Shown piece by piece: positions 54,154 to 62,962 of a stretch of DNA of 64,000 nucleotides (its first letter is position 1; every line of letters starts with the position of its first letter). A program made the position numbers and the translations under genes. Origin of the DNA: JAKZVK01 sp965237575 (lineage in GTDB: Bacteria; Acidobacteriota; Terriglobia; Bryobacterales; UBA6623); NCBI GenBank assembly GCA_965237575.1, contig CBDEGI010000003.1:1984001-2048000 (forward strand), written 5' to 3'. The notes under the pieces were generated by a model. It did no database searches. It saw nothing but the letters and a program-made list of their open reading frames with translations, and was not told the DNA's origin.

Positions 54154-54969
54154 CTAGTACGCCCACATGCGATTGAGGATCTCGGCCAGGCGGATGCCGG
54201 CTTTGGCGAGCTGTTCCTCGATGAGGGCTCGCGCTTTGCTGATGTAGGTGTCGTCGAGTTCCTTGGGATCATCGGCGGGGAGCCCGGCGTACACGGTTTC
54301 CACCGCCAAGCGGTGTGAGTCCCGGACCCAGATCCTGAGGTCGTCGCGGCTCCAGTCTTCCTTTTGCTGGGCGCTGATGCGCTGGTTGAGGCGGTCGGCG
54401 TATGCGGCTTCGTCGTCGATCATCGTCGCGAGTAGATCCCCGTCCCAGAAGGCGTGGAGGGTCGACTGCTGTCCGCGAAAGACCACCGGGATGTCGTTGC
54501 CGCCCCGGTCGCGGCGGTAGCCCGCGTGCAGCGGCTGGTGAAGGTCGCCGGCGAGATGAATCAGGAACCGCAGAGCGTCCAGCCGCTCCTTCTCGTCCCG
54601 CATTCCGAGGCGCACGATGCCGATGGACTTACGCAGTTGAACCGGCAGGCAGTTGTCGTCGGGACAGTCGCGGTGTAGGTCCAACGAAGCCGCCTTGGGC
54701 GGGATGTTGATGTAGTGCCAGGGCTTGGTCTCGGGCCGTTCGTCCGCGATGGTATCGGCCCAGGCGGCCAGGTCGGCAAGGGTGGCCTTTTTTCCGGCGA
54801 GTATATGGAAACGTCTCAGGGTCATCGGCTTGAGATGTTGCTGCGCGATGCGCGCGACCACGCGATGGCCCGCCTCATTCCACGACAGCCCCGCCGTTGG
54901 GAAACACAGACCCGCCAAGACGGCGAGACCCATCACCGGCCTCGCTCTTCGGAGAAGGACACCAACCAT
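54154..54969 (-). CDS. Exported S1/P1-family nuclease
   Basis: Zinc-dependent single-strand nuclease of about 271 residues. The signal peptide is followed by Trp30 as first mature residue (WNEAGHRV), which together with His35 begins the three-zinc site. Other ligands fit AAWADTIAD, WHYINIP, LAGDLHQPLHAG and LHAFWDGDLL. The family degrades RNA and single-stranded DNA outside the cell or in the periplasm and can remove 3'-phosphates. Convergent with the BNR gene, 16 bases apart. Confidence 0.93.
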   Translation of the reverse strand: MVGVLLRRARPVMGLAVLAGLCFPTAGLSWNEAGHRVVARIAQQHLKPMTLRRFHILAGKKATLADLAAWADTIADERPETKPWHYINIPPKAASLDLHRDCPDDNCLPVQLRKSIGIVRLGMRDEKERLDALRFLIHLAGDLHQPLHAGYRRDRGGNDIPVVFRGQQSTLHAFWDGDLLATMIDDEAAYADRLNQRISAQQKEDWSRDDLRIWVRDSHRLAVETVYAGLPADDPKELDDTYISKARALIEEQLAKAGIRLAEILNRMWAY

Positions 54970-55125
54970 ACCTGTACGATACTAGGAAAGGCTTGGCGGG
55001 CGTCCGCGGGCGGGCATAGCAGATGGGGGCATGGTGATCAGCAGGCAAGCGCCACGGGCGGGCCTCGGACCTGCCACTACAAGCGCGGATGGTGGCACCC
55101 AGCCCGGCGCGATGGAGGCGTTTGA

Positions 55126-56151
55126 ATGACCGCACGGCAGATCGCGGAGCTGGTCGGGGGCAGTCTGGAAGGCGACGGCGATGTGGAAATCACCGGCGGG
55201 AACTCGCTCGACCGGGCCGGCGGGCACGACCTCTCGTTCGCCGAGGGTGACAGCGGGGAGCAAGCAGCAATGAAGTCTCAGGCGGGCGCCCTGCTGATTC
55301 GCCCTGATGTGCCGGCGGCCGACTCCGGCGCGATCATCCGGGTGGCGCAGCCGCGGCGAGCGTTCGCGCAGGCGCTGCGGGCGATCTGTCCAACCCGTCG
55401 GCCTGAGCCAGGTGTCAATCCCACGGCCATCGTGGCCGAATCCGCGCGGATCGACCCGAGTGCCACGATCGGCCCCGGCGTCGTCATTGGCGGGGAGGCC
55501 CGGGTCGGTGAAGGCACGGTGGTCCATGCCGGGTCGATCGTCGGCGACGGGTCGGTCCTCGGCAACAACTGCTTGGTCCACGCGGGCGTGGTCCTCTACC
55601 CAAAGGTCACCGTCGGTGACCGGGTGATTCTGCACTCCGGCGCCGTGCTCGGCGCGGACGGGTTCGGGTTCGCGCTCGAAGAAGATCACTACGAGAAGTT
55701 TCCGCAGCTCGGCACAGTCGAGATCGGCAACGATGTCGAGATCGGCGCCAACGCCTGCGTCGACCGCGGCGCTCTGGGGCCCACCGTCATCGGCGACGGA
55801 ACCAAGCTCGATAATATGGTTCACATAGGGCACAGTTGCCGCCTCGGCCGGCATGTTGTCATCGCCGCGCAGACCGGGCTCTCCGGAGGCGTAATCGTCG
55901 AAGACTACGTCGTCATGGGTGGCCAGGTCGGCAGCGGCGAGGGGGTGCATGTGGGCGCGCGCGCCAAGGTCGGCGGACAGGCGGGGCTGCTTCCCTCGAA
56001 ACGATACGAGGGCGGACAGAATTACTGGGGCACCCCCGCGCGGCGGCACCGCGAACATCTCGGACGGCTAGCTCTGGTGAATCGCATTCCGAAGCTGATC
56101 GAGAAGCTGGACGCGCTGGCCCGCCGGGTCGAGGAACTGGAGTCGAAATGA
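55126..56151 (+). CDS. lpxD: UDP-3-O-acylglucosamine N-acyltransferase LpxD
   Basis: Third step of lipid A synthesis: transfers the 3-hydroxyacyl chain from ACP to the 2-amine. The 341-residue protein has an N-terminal uridine-binding domain (VGGSLEGDGDVEITGGNSL, DLSFAEGD) and a hexapeptide-repeat left-handed helix (about 105-300), with the catalytic-His region NMVHIGHSCRLGRHVVIAAQ and the family block QTGLSGGVIVEDYVVMGGQ. The C-terminal helix follows. Overlaps the next gene by ATGA. No lpxA, lpxB or fabZ is adjacent. Confidence 0.95.
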   Translation: MTARQIAELVGGSLEGDGDVEITGGNSLDRAGGHDLSFAEGDSGEQAAMKSQAGALLIRPDVPAADSGAIIRVAQPRRAFAQALRAICPTRRPEPGVNPTAIVAESARIDPSATIGPGVVIGGEARVGEGTVVHAGSIVGDGSVLGNNCLVHAGVVLYPKVTVGDRVILHSGAVLGADGFGFALEEDHYEKFPQLGTVEIGNDVEIGANACVDRGALGPTVIGDGTKLDNMVHIGHSCRLGRHVVIAAQTGLSGGVIVEDYVVMGGQVGSGEGVHVGARAKVGGQAGLLPSKRYEGGQNYWGTPARRHREHLGRLALVNRIPKLIEKLDALARRVEELESK

Positions 56152-56768
56152 AGCTGGTCGTCGTCGGGGGCCACAGCCGCAACATCGGGAAAACGTCGTT
56201 GGCGGCGTCGCTCATTTCAGCCACCAGCGAGCTGGGTTGGACCGCCCTCAAGATCACCCAGTTCGGCCACGGCATCTGTTCGTCCAACGGCCACGCGTGC
56301 GGCTGCTCGATCGACGACCCTGACCATCCCTTTTCGGTCGATCGCGAGACGGACCGCGAGGGTGGCTCTGACACATCGAGGTTTCTACGTGCGGGCGCCC
56401 AGGAAGTCTATTGGGTCCGCACGCGTGTGGGCGACTTGGACAGCGCCATGCCCTGCATCCGCAAAGTGATCGAGGGACGTCCCTACGTCTTGATGGAGTC
56501 GAACAGCGTCCTAGGCTTTGTGAAGCCGGATGTTTACCTGCCGGTACTGCAATACGACGTGGACGACTTCAAGATGAGCAGCCGCCTTTACCTGAACCGC
56601 GCCGACGCGTTCGTGCTGCCGGCCTCCCAGCGAGAACGAGCGGAATGGCCTGGGATTGATCGCGAGGCCATCGAGCAGCATCCGACATTCCGGGTGAACG
56701 AACCCACCTTCTGCTCACCCGACTTGGTGGAGTTTGTTCGGACGCGACTGGCCGCACAAACCCGCTAA
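56148..56768 (+). CDS. Unrecognised P-loop NTPase, coupled to lpxD
   Basis: 206 residues. The P-loop VGGHSRNIGKTS (residues 6-17) has the spacing of the deviant P-loops of dethiobiotin-synthetase/CobB/MobB-like enzymes (G-x5-G-K-T) rather than classic Walker A. A cysteine-rich segment CSSNGHACGCSIDD follows (residues about 43-56), unusual for the class, and a strand YVLMESNSVLGF ends the Rossmann core. I cannot assign a function. The ATG overlaps the lpxD stop, with no gap, so it is probably made with LpxD; a lipid A or envelope role is only inference. The frame is open upstream inside lpxD to 55836 but that part is not coding. Confidence 0.75.
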   Translation: MKLVVVGGHSRNIGKTSLAASLISATSELGWTALKITQFGHGICSSNGHACGCSIDDPDHPFSVDRETDREGGSDTSRFLRAGAQEVYWVRTRVGDLDSAMPCIRKVIEGRPYVLMESNSVLGFVKPDVYLPVLQYDVDDFKMSSRLYLNRADAFVLPASQRERAEWPGIDREAIEQHPTFRVNEPTFCSPDLVEFVRTRLAAQTR

Positions 56769-56771
56769 CTA

Positions 56772-56810
56772 AACCGAGCCGTGACCGTCAGGGAGCGGTC
56801 CGGCACGAAC
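56772..56810 (-). repeat. 39-bp interspersed repeat, copy C (reverse orientation)
   Basis: On the minus strand GTTCGTGCCGGACCGCTCCC then TGACGGTCACGGCTCGGTT. It differs from copy A (21324-21362) at two adjacent positions. It lies between convergent genes (P-loop NTPase and amidohydrolase). Confidence 0.85.
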
Positions 56811-56863
56811 ACCCCCGCCCCTTGGAAGGCCCTAGAACCGTGACCCGTTCGATCGCCTTCCCC

Positions 56864-57697
56864 CTACAAGTACGGGAACCACAGCCGACGCGCTGTCTCG
56901 CCGAGGATGTGGGCTTTCGCCTCATCGCTTAAAGGCAAGGCCTCGGTGAAGATGCGCAGGTGCTCGGCGTAGGTAAGCTTCGGGGTCCACAGCGCGTTCG
57001 GGAAATTGCTGCCCCACACGCACCGTTCCGGGCCGTAGGTGTCAATGATCTTCAGCACCGCCTCGTGAAGGTCGCTGCCCGGATAGCCGATCTCGGTTCC
57101 GGTGCTGATGAAGTCGACCTTGGCGTAGAGGTTCTTGTACTTCGATAGGCGCAGGACTTCACGGAGCGTCTTGTCGTAGAGCGGTCCGGGCTTGAGGTCC
57201 ATGCAGTGATCGAAGCCGATGGTCAGATCGGGGAACTCGCTGAGAAGTTTCTCGGCGCTCTCGACCCAGCCCAGGTTCATCAGGAAAATGTCGACGGTCG
57301 CGCCGCTGTCGGCCGCGGTCTTCCATAGCTTGCGTACGCCGTCGTGGTCGAACGTAGTCCGCGAATTGCCCGGCGTGCTGCGGAGCGTCTTGACCCCGTA
57401 CTCGCGCACGAACTGTTCGAGCAGTCCAGGGCTGTGCGGATCGTCGGGCTCGAGCGTGCACACCCCCGATACCCAATCGGGATTTAGCTTCGTCGCATCG
57501 CACAGATAGCGGTTGTCGTAGCCGTAGAAAGAGACGGTGTGCACAGCGCGCACGGCGCTGACACCGTTCTCTAGGCTTACTTTGCGTAGATCGTCGAGCG
57601 AGCCCTTGCCGCCGGGAACGCGATACGGATCGTTTTTCGGCGGATAGCGTTCTTCGTCCGACGAGGTGATGTGGGCGTGGCAGTCGATGATCAGCAT
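56864..57697 (-). CDS. Amidohydrolase-2 family metal-dependent hydrolase
   Basis: 277 residues of the amidohydrolase-2 TIM-barrel type. The first-strand H-x-H is present in IIDCHAHIT, a further His in AVHTVSFYG, the FDHCMDL strand, and the family C-terminal WGSNFPNALW with a metal Asp-equivalent block. Reactions in the family are decarboxylation or lactone/amide hydrolysis; substrate unknown. Its ATG overlaps the glucokinase stop by one base (TAATG), so it is cotranscribed with it. Confidence 0.85.
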   Translation of the reverse strand: MLIIDCHAHITSSDEERYPPKNDPYRVPGGKGSLDDLRKVSLENGVSAVRAVHTVSFYGYDNRYLCDATKLNPDWVSGVCTLEPDDPHSPGLLEQFVREYGVKTLRSTPGNSRTTFDHDGVRKLWKTAADSGATVDIFLMNLGWVESAEKLLSEFPDLTIGFDHCMDLKPGPLYDKTLREVLRLSKYKNLYAKVDFISTGTEIGYPGSDLHEAVLKIIDTYGPERCVWGSNFPNALWTPKLTYAEHLRIFTEALPLSDEAKAHILGETARRLWFPYL

Positions 57698-58407
57698 TAC
57701 GGCTCCCTCCAGAGCGCGATGCCACCGAGCAGGCCGGCGATGTTGGGCACAACCTTGACGTTGTCGGGCAGCTCAAAGTCGATTTTCCTGGCGTTGCCGC
57801 CGCCGAGGTAGAGCGTGCGGAAATTGAAGACCCGCTGCAGAATCCGGACCGCCCTTTGCAGACGCTGGTTCCACTTCTTCTTACCGATTTCCTTGAGGAC
57901 CGCGTCGCCCAAGCGTTCTTCGTAGGTCTTGTCTTTTTGGAACGGGTGATGCCCGAACTCAAGGTTCGAAACCGTGTGGCCGTTCACGTAGAGGGCCGTG
58001 CCGATGCCGGTGCCGAGCGTGATCACCAGCTCAACGCCCCTGCCCTCAATCACGCCGAGACCCTGCATGTCGGCGTCGTTGGTGACACGGGTCGGCTTGC
58101 CGGCGATCTTCTCCAACGCTTCGACGAGGTTGAAGCCGTCCCAGTCCTTATGCAGGTTGACCGCGGTGTGAGTAACGCCCTCGTCGATCACGCCGGGAAA
58201 GCCGACGGAAACGCGATCGAACTCCCCATGCTTGCCCATCATCGATCGCAGGACGTCGAGCACCGCTGTAGGGGTCGCTATCTTGGGAGTTGGGCGGCGT
58301 GTCCTTTCGGTAATTGGCTCACCGGCTTCATCGAGCACGATCATTTTTAGACCGGTTCCGCCGATGTCGATGGCGAGGGTGCGAAGCCCTTGTCTGTGGT
58401 CTGCCAT
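57697..58407 (-). CDS. ppgK: ROK-family glucokinase, polyphosphate-type (PPGK-like)
   Basis: 236 residues. Phosphate-binding motif IDIGGTGLKM (residues about 14-23), then SVGFPGVIDEG, the catalytic-base region TNDADMQG and the second phosphate motif VITLGTGIGTALYVNG, with NLEFGHHPF. Spacing and the HHPFQKDKTYEERLGD block are of polyphosphate glucokinase, which phosphorylates glucose with polyphosphate or ATP. No zinc-binding Cys cluster. The partner PPK2 gene lies about 8 kb away. Donor use is inferred. Confidence 0.85.
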   Translation of the reverse strand: MADHRQGLRTLAIDIGGTGLKMIVLDEAGEPITERTRRPTPKIATPTAVLDVLRSMMGKHGEFDRVSVGFPGVIDEGVTHTAVNLHKDWDGFNLVEALEKIAGKPTRVTNDADMQGLGVIEGRGVELVITLGTGIGTALYVNGHTVSNLEFGHHPFQKDKTYEERLGDAVLKEIGKKKWNQRLQRAVRILQRVFNFRTLYLGGGNARKIDFELPDNVKVVPNIAGLLGGIALWREP

Positions 58408-58550
58408 GGTCGAAGTCTAGCCTAGGGCCTCGGGGCCGGACAAGGAACCCAAAGAGCGGCACGAGTTGAAGCAGTCCGACTCTCCTTTACAATAGTGAAC
58501 TATTCCGTCCGCCCCGACGGCTCCCCCCGGATAGCTCCCGGGGTCCGGCC

Positions 58551-60881
58551 ATGTCGGGGCCGGCCGTTTCGGGGTCTGATCGGCAGCAAATGAAATGGAA
58601 TCGTTTGGTTGCGTCTAGCGGCCCAGCGCCGATGTGCATTGTGCCGTTGTGCGTCGCGGCGCTGTGTATGGCATTCGGGGTCGGCCCCGCCGCCTTTGCG
58701 CAAGAGCCGGGCGACCGAAACCTGCGTGCCGGCAGACTCAGCGAGCCTCCGAAGTTCGACGGTCTCGTGATCGAGCCTCTCTGGCAAGAGTTGGACGTCA
58801 CGACCGATTTCACCCAGCAGAACCCGGATGAGGGTGAGGTTTCGGCCGAGAAGACCGAAGTCCGCATCGGCTTCGACGACCGTCACTTGTATATCGGCAT
58901 CATTTGCTTCGACTCACAGCCTGAGAACATCGTCGTCACGCAAAACCGGCGGGACGCGGAGCTTGACGACACCGACTCCGTGCTGATTCTGCTCGACACC
59001 TTCAACGACGACCAGAACGCGGTGATCTTCGGCACCAGTCCCACTGGCATCGAGTTTGACGGACAGGTCTCGAAGGCCGGCCAGAGGCGCGGTGGAAGCG
59101 GTGGACCGGCCCGCGCGGGAGGCAGCGGCGGCGCGCAACGGGGCGGGGCCGCGGCGTTCAACCTCAACTGGGACGCTGTCTGGGAGGTCCGTTCGCAGAT
59201 TACGAAGCGTGGCTGGGAGAGTGAACTGATCATTCCGTTCCGGACGTTGCGTTACAACCCCGGCACGGATCAAGTCTGGGGTCTGAACATTCAGCGCAAT
59301 CTGCGGCGGCGCAACGAGCTGTCGTTCTGGGCGCCGATCTCACGAGCCTTCGAGTTTGCGCAGGTCAGCATGGCGGGCAGCCTTTCGGGGTTGGAAACCA
59401 GAACGCATCGCAACTTGAAGCTCTTACCGTACGTGCTCGGCGGGTTTTCGCAGGACTACCAGCGCGTCGAAGGCCAGTCTAAGCTCGAGCGCGACGCGGG
59501 GCTCGATGTCAAGTACAGCCTGACCCCGAGCCTGACACTTGACGCGACTGTCAACACCGACTTCGCCCAAGTCGAGGTCGATGACGAGCAGGTGAACCTT
59601 ACGCGGTTCGACCTGTTCTTCCCGGAGAAGCGACGGTTCTTCCTGGAGAACTCAGGGTTCTTCGAGTTCGGTTCTCCCCAGGAGGTGGAAATCTTTTTCT
59701 CGCGGCGCATCGGCCTGGACGAGGATCGCAATCCGGTTCCGATCAACGCCGGTGTTCGACTGAGCGGCAAGGCCGGTCCGTATCAAATCGGTCTGCTGAA
59801 CATGCAGACTCGGGCCGTCGACTTTGCGGCGCCCGCGAACAATTACTCGGTAGCACGATTCAGCCGCGAGCTGCCCAATCGATCGTCGATCGGCGTCATC
59901 GGCGTCAACCGTCAATCGACGACGACTTTCACCGATTCCAGGCCGTACAACCGCAGCTACGGTGCAGACGCCAATTTCGGGTTCGGCGAGTTCGCCAACT
60001 GGTTCAACTTTGTCGCCAAGACGGATACTCCCGGCCTCAGCGACAGCGATCATACCTTTTCGTCGCGATTCGAGTATGACGACTCACGCCACCAGTTCAC
60101 CCTCGGGTTCCTGGAAGTGGGAGATAACTTCAACCCCGAGGTGGGTTTCGTGCGCCGGGTGGGATTTCGCAAAGGGAACTATTTCTACCGCTACACGCAC
60201 TACCTGCAAGACAGCCCCATCCGCAGCGTCGAGCCGCACGTCTTCATTCAGAACTGGTACACGCTGGGTACGAACGAGAAGGAATCAGGCTTCGAGCACT
60301 TTCATGTCGATTCCCGCTGGCAGGACGGGGGGCGGCTGGGCCTCGCCTGGAACCGCAACTTCGAGCGGTTGGACGTACCCTTTGAAGTCCATCCGGGAAT
60401 CTTTGTCCCGGTCGGCCGCTACCCCTTCGACGAGTTGATCGCCAACTATCAGACCGACCCCAGTGCACCGCTGTTCCTGCGCGGCAACGCGGCGGTCGGC
60501 GACTTCTACAACGGGACCATCCGCACGCTCAACTTTGAGGGCGGCTACCGACGCGGCAAGAACTTGACGTGGACGGGCAGTTACATCCGCAACTTCATCC
60601 GTTTGCCGGTGGGCGACTTTAACACCGACCTGATCGGCCTGCGCTTCAACTGGACGTTTACACCGAAGAGTTTCCTGCAAACCTTCAGCCAGTACAACAG
60701 CACCACGAATCAGATCGGGCACAACATCCGGTTTGCGCTGCTCTCGACCTCGAGTACGGGGTTGTTCGTGGTCTACAATACCGCCACGTCAACAACCGAC
60801 TTTCGCGACCCGCACGACATCGAGCGCCGCACGCTCTCGCGGGCGTTGTTCCTCAAATTCAGCCATTTGTTGGATTACTGA
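58551..60881 (+). CDS. DUF5916-type outer-membrane protein with CBM9-like domain
   Basis: 776 residues. The signal peptide ends near AFAQ. Residues about 60-230 form a CBM9/DOMON-like sandwich (LSEPPKFDGLVIEPLWQEL, DRHLYIGIICFDSQPENI, DTDSVLILLDTFNDDQNAVIF). A Gly/Arg-rich insert (about 178-202) follows, then a long beta-rich C-terminal part of DUF5916 type with many alternate aromatic strands and a final WTFTPKSFLQTFSQYNST, likely an outer-membrane barrel ending in FSHLLDY. Role unknown; carbohydrate binding is inferred. Start could also be ATG 58590 (Met14). Confidence 0.8.
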   Translation: MSGPAVSGSDRQQMKWNRLVASSGPAPMCIVPLCVAALCMAFGVGPAAFAQEPGDRNLRAGRLSEPPKFDGLVIEPLWQELDVTTDFTQQNPDEGEVSAEKTEVRIGFDDRHLYIGIICFDSQPENIVVTQNRRDAELDDTDSVLILLDTFNDDQNAVIFGTSPTGIEFDGQVSKAGQRRGGSGGPARAGGSGGAQRGGAAAFNLNWDAVWEVRSQITKRGWESELIIPFRTLRYNPGTDQVWGLNIQRNLRRRNELSFWAPISRAFEFAQVSMAGSLSGLETRTHRNLKLLPYVLGGFSQDYQRVEGQSKLERDAGLDVKYSLTPSLTLDATVNTDFAQVEVDDEQVNLTRFDLFFPEKRRFFLENSGFFEFGSPQEVEIFFSRRIGLDEDRNPVPINAGVRLSGKAGPYQIGLLNMQTRAVDFAAPANNYSVARFSRELPNRSSIGVIGVNRQSTTTFTDSRPYNRSYGADANFGFGEFANWFNFVAKTDTPGLSDSDHTFSSRFEYDDSRHQFTLGFLEVGDNFNPEVGFVRRVGFRKGNYFYRYTHYLQDSPIRSVEPHVFIQNWYTLGTNEKESGFEHFHVDSRWQDGGRLGLAWNRNFERLDVPFEVHPGIFVPVGRYPFDELIANYQTDPSAPLFLRGNAAVGDFYNGTIRTLNFEGGYRRGKNLTWTGSYIRNFIRLPVGDFNTDLIGLRFNWTFTPKSFLQTFSQYNSTTNQIGHNIRFALLSTSSTGLFVVYNTATSTTDFRDPHDIERRTLSRALFLKFSHLLDY

Positions 60882-61012
60882 GCGTCCGAAAATTTCCTAT
60901 CCGTAAGCAGGGGCGGGCCGAGAAGCCAGACGCGCTGGGTTTCAACCGCAAACTCTTCCGATAGCCAGCGAATGAGTTTGGGGGACAACTGCTCGTCAAG
61001 CCACACTTCCAT
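60875..61012 (-). pseudogene. Truncated DUF5615-like PIN toxin remnant, 45 residues
   Basis: From ATG 61012 the frame reads MEVWLDEQLSPKLIRWLSEE then FAVETQRVWLLG and ends after LTDRKFSDAQ at a TAA inside the last codons of the DUF5916 gene. The start matches the DUF5615 PIN-like toxin N-terminus (W-x-D-x-Q-L-S-P with L-x-x-W-L). Full toxins are about 110 residues; here the second half with the later acidic residues is missing. It follows the DUF433 gene by 18 bases, the usual antitoxin-toxin order. It probably cannot work as a nuclease. Confidence 0.65.
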
Positions 61013-61030
61013 CGGCGGGGCCGCAGGGCT

Positions 61031-61258
61031 TTATCGGCTTGCTAGAACCGGGTGGTCCACAGACCGCGAGGCGTACCCCAGAGCGGCCTTCAGGTCTTCT
61101 TTTTCGAGGTATGGCAGCTCGTCTAGAATCTCGTCCGAGCGTAGACCGGCGGCAAACAAGTCAAGAACATCGGAAACGCGAACCCTGGTGTCACGGATAC
61201 ACGGCCGGCCGCTGCAGCGTTCCGGGTCGCTCGTAATTCGGTCTGTCAGGTCTGCCAT
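61031..61258 (-). CDS. DUF433-family antitoxin
   Basis: 75 residues. DUF433 signature: DRITSDPERCSGRPCIRDTR near the N-terminus, then VRVSDVLDLFAAG and the helical ILDELPYLEKEDLKAALGYA, a winged-helix DNA-binding module. DUF433 proteins pair with DUF5615 PIN-like toxins; the partner follows 18 bases downstream but is broken. Confidence 0.88.
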   Translation of the reverse strand: MADLTDRITSDPERCSGRPCIRDTRVRVSDVLDLFAAGLRSDEILDELPYLEKEDLKAALGYASRSVDHPVLASR

Positions 61259-61346
61259 GACGGTCCGTCTAATGTTACCATCGGATCCTGGGGATCGAGA
61301 TCAGCTCGTCACGACGCTGATGCGCCGATTCTGTGCTGCGCATAGG

Positions 61347-61556
61347 TCACAACCGGCGCGTGCGGCGGTACTCTTCCGGCGGGATCACGCGACCATGACG
61401 GATGTCTTCTAGGCCCTCTTGGACCGCTGCCTCAGTCGCGGGAGACAGATCCTCTTCGGAGCTTTCGCGAAGATCTTCCAGGTACTCCCGCAGATCCTGC
61501 AACTGCTCATCCGGGAGCGTGTCCACTAGTCGATGCAGTTCTTGGCGGGCTGCCAT
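61347..61556 (-). CDS. Small antitoxin-like protein, 69 residues
   Basis: MAARQELHRLVDTLPDEQLQ then DLREYLEDLRESSEEDL and a C-terminal tail with GLEDIRHGRVIPPEEYRRTR. The charged helical pattern is that of antitoxins in which a short N-terminal domain precedes a toxin-neutralising tail. No toxin ORF follows in the 88 bases before the DUF433 gene, so it is an orphan or works with another partner. Family assignment is by composition only. Confidence 0.55.
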   Translation of the reverse strand: MAARQELHRLVDTLPDEQLQDLREYLEDLRESSEEDLSPATEAAVQEGLEDIRHGRVIPPEEYRRTRRL

Positions 61557-61647
61557 GGCGTGATTCCTTCCTGATCATAGCGTGCGCTCCCCGCATGCTA
61601 CACTCATCCCGAATCGCGCCGCGAACAACCGGCCCCGGAGGAGTGTT

Positions 61648-62940
61648 ATGCACCGTCACCCTCATCGACACCACAGTCGGCGACAGTTTCTCCGGCAGAC
61701 CACGATCGGCTCCTCGCTCGTCTGTGGCCTGGTCCCCGGCGCGCAGGACCTGCTCAAAGCGCAACCGGCCCGCTCACACAAGTATGACCTGCTCATCAAG
61801 GGCGGCAAGCTGGTCGATCCGACCCAGGAAATCTCGGAGAACCGCGACATCGCCATCTCAGGTACGAAGGTCGTCAAGCTGGCGCAGAACATCCCTGAAT
61901 CAGAAGCCCTGCACGTCCTCAAGGCCCACGGTAAGATCGTCACGCCGGGCCTGATCGACATGCACGTGCATGTCTATGACGGCGTGGCGCCGCTCGCCAT
62001 TCCAGCCGACCCCAACCATATCGCGCGCGGCGTCACGACGGTGGTCGATGCGGGTTCGGCCGGCGCGAATACCTTTCCGGGCTTTCGTAAGTACGTCATC
62101 AACCAGGTCGATACGCGTGTCTACGCGATGCTCAACATCTCGGTCATTGGGCAGTCGACGCTGTCGCGGGACAACGCCTGGGGCGAGCTCCTCGAGCTGC
62201 GGTACGCCAACCCGGGGCTGACAGCCGCGACGATTGAAAGGCATCGCGATGTGATCCTGGGAGTCAAGATCCGCCTGTCACAAAGTATCGCCGGCGAGCA
62301 CGACCTGAAAGCCTTGGGCATGGCCCGGGAGGCTGCGGACGCCGTCAAGCTGCCGCTGATGGTACACATTGGCGCATCGTTCTCGCCGATCAAAGACATC
62401 ATGGCGATGCTCAAGAAGGGCGACGTCGTTACGCACAGCTTCCGCGGCAGCGACGGGGGCATCCTCGACGACAACGGTCGCGTACTGCCGTCGGTGCATC
62501 AGGCACTGGCGCGCGGCGTGCACCTCGATATCGGCCATGGCGCGGGCAGCTTCTCGTTCGATACCGCCGAGAAGGCCTTAGAGCAGGACGTGTTGCCCGG
62601 GACGATCTCGAGCGACGTCCATCAATGGAACGTCAACGGCCCGGTGTTTGACCTCGCGACGACACTTTCGAAGTTCATGCATCTGGGTCTGACGCTCGAT
62701 CAAGTGGTCGAGCGCGCCACCAAGAACCCCTCGATGATCCACGGCCAGTTGAACGGGCTGGGGACGCTGAAGGTCGGGGCCGAGGCGGATGCCGCCGTGT
62801 TTTCACTAGACGAAGGGGACTTCGTTTTCACCGACGCGCTGAGCGCCACGCGGATCGGCCATCAGCTCCTGCGGCCCGTCGCAACGGTAAAGGGCGGACA
62901 TCTGTACGGTATGGCGTCGATCCCGGTGACGCGGCTGTAG
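61648..62940 (+). CDS. Tat-exported amidohydrolase / deacetylase-type metalloenzyme
   Basis: 430 residues. It begins MHRHPHRHHSRRQFLRQTTI, a Tat signal (RRQFLR) with an unusual His-rich start, and has GGAG close upstream of ATG 61648. The amidohydrolase TIM barrel shows LIKGGKLVDPTQ, the metal H-x-H in LIDMHVHVYDG, a carrier-lysine-like region LGVKIRLSQS, HIGASFSPIKD, THSFRG and the Asp-containing SSDVHQWN, then the C-terminal LGTLKVGAEADAAVF. This order resembles deacetylase/dihydroorotase-like enzymes. Substrate unknown. Confidence 0.88.
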   Translation: MHRHPHRHHSRRQFLRQTTIGSSLVCGLVPGAQDLLKAQPARSHKYDLLIKGGKLVDPTQEISENRDIAISGTKVVKLAQNIPESEALHVLKAHGKIVTPGLIDMHVHVYDGVAPLAIPADPNHIARGVTTVVDAGSAGANTFPGFRKYVINQVDTRVYAMLNISVIGQSTLSRDNAWGELLELRYANPGLTAATIERHRDVILGVKIRLSQSIAGEHDLKALGMAREAADAVKLPLMVHIGASFSPIKDIMAMLKKGDVVTHSFRGSDGGILDDNGRVLPSVHQALARGVHLDIGHGAGSFSFDTAEKALEQDVLPGTISSDVHQWNVNGPVFDLATTLSKFMHLGLTLDQVVERATKNPSMIHGQLNGLGTLKVGAEADAAVFSLDEGDFVFTDALSATRIGHQLLRPVATVKGGHLYGMASIPVTRL

Positions 62941-62962
62941 GGGCTTTCGAAGTCTCTGCGAT

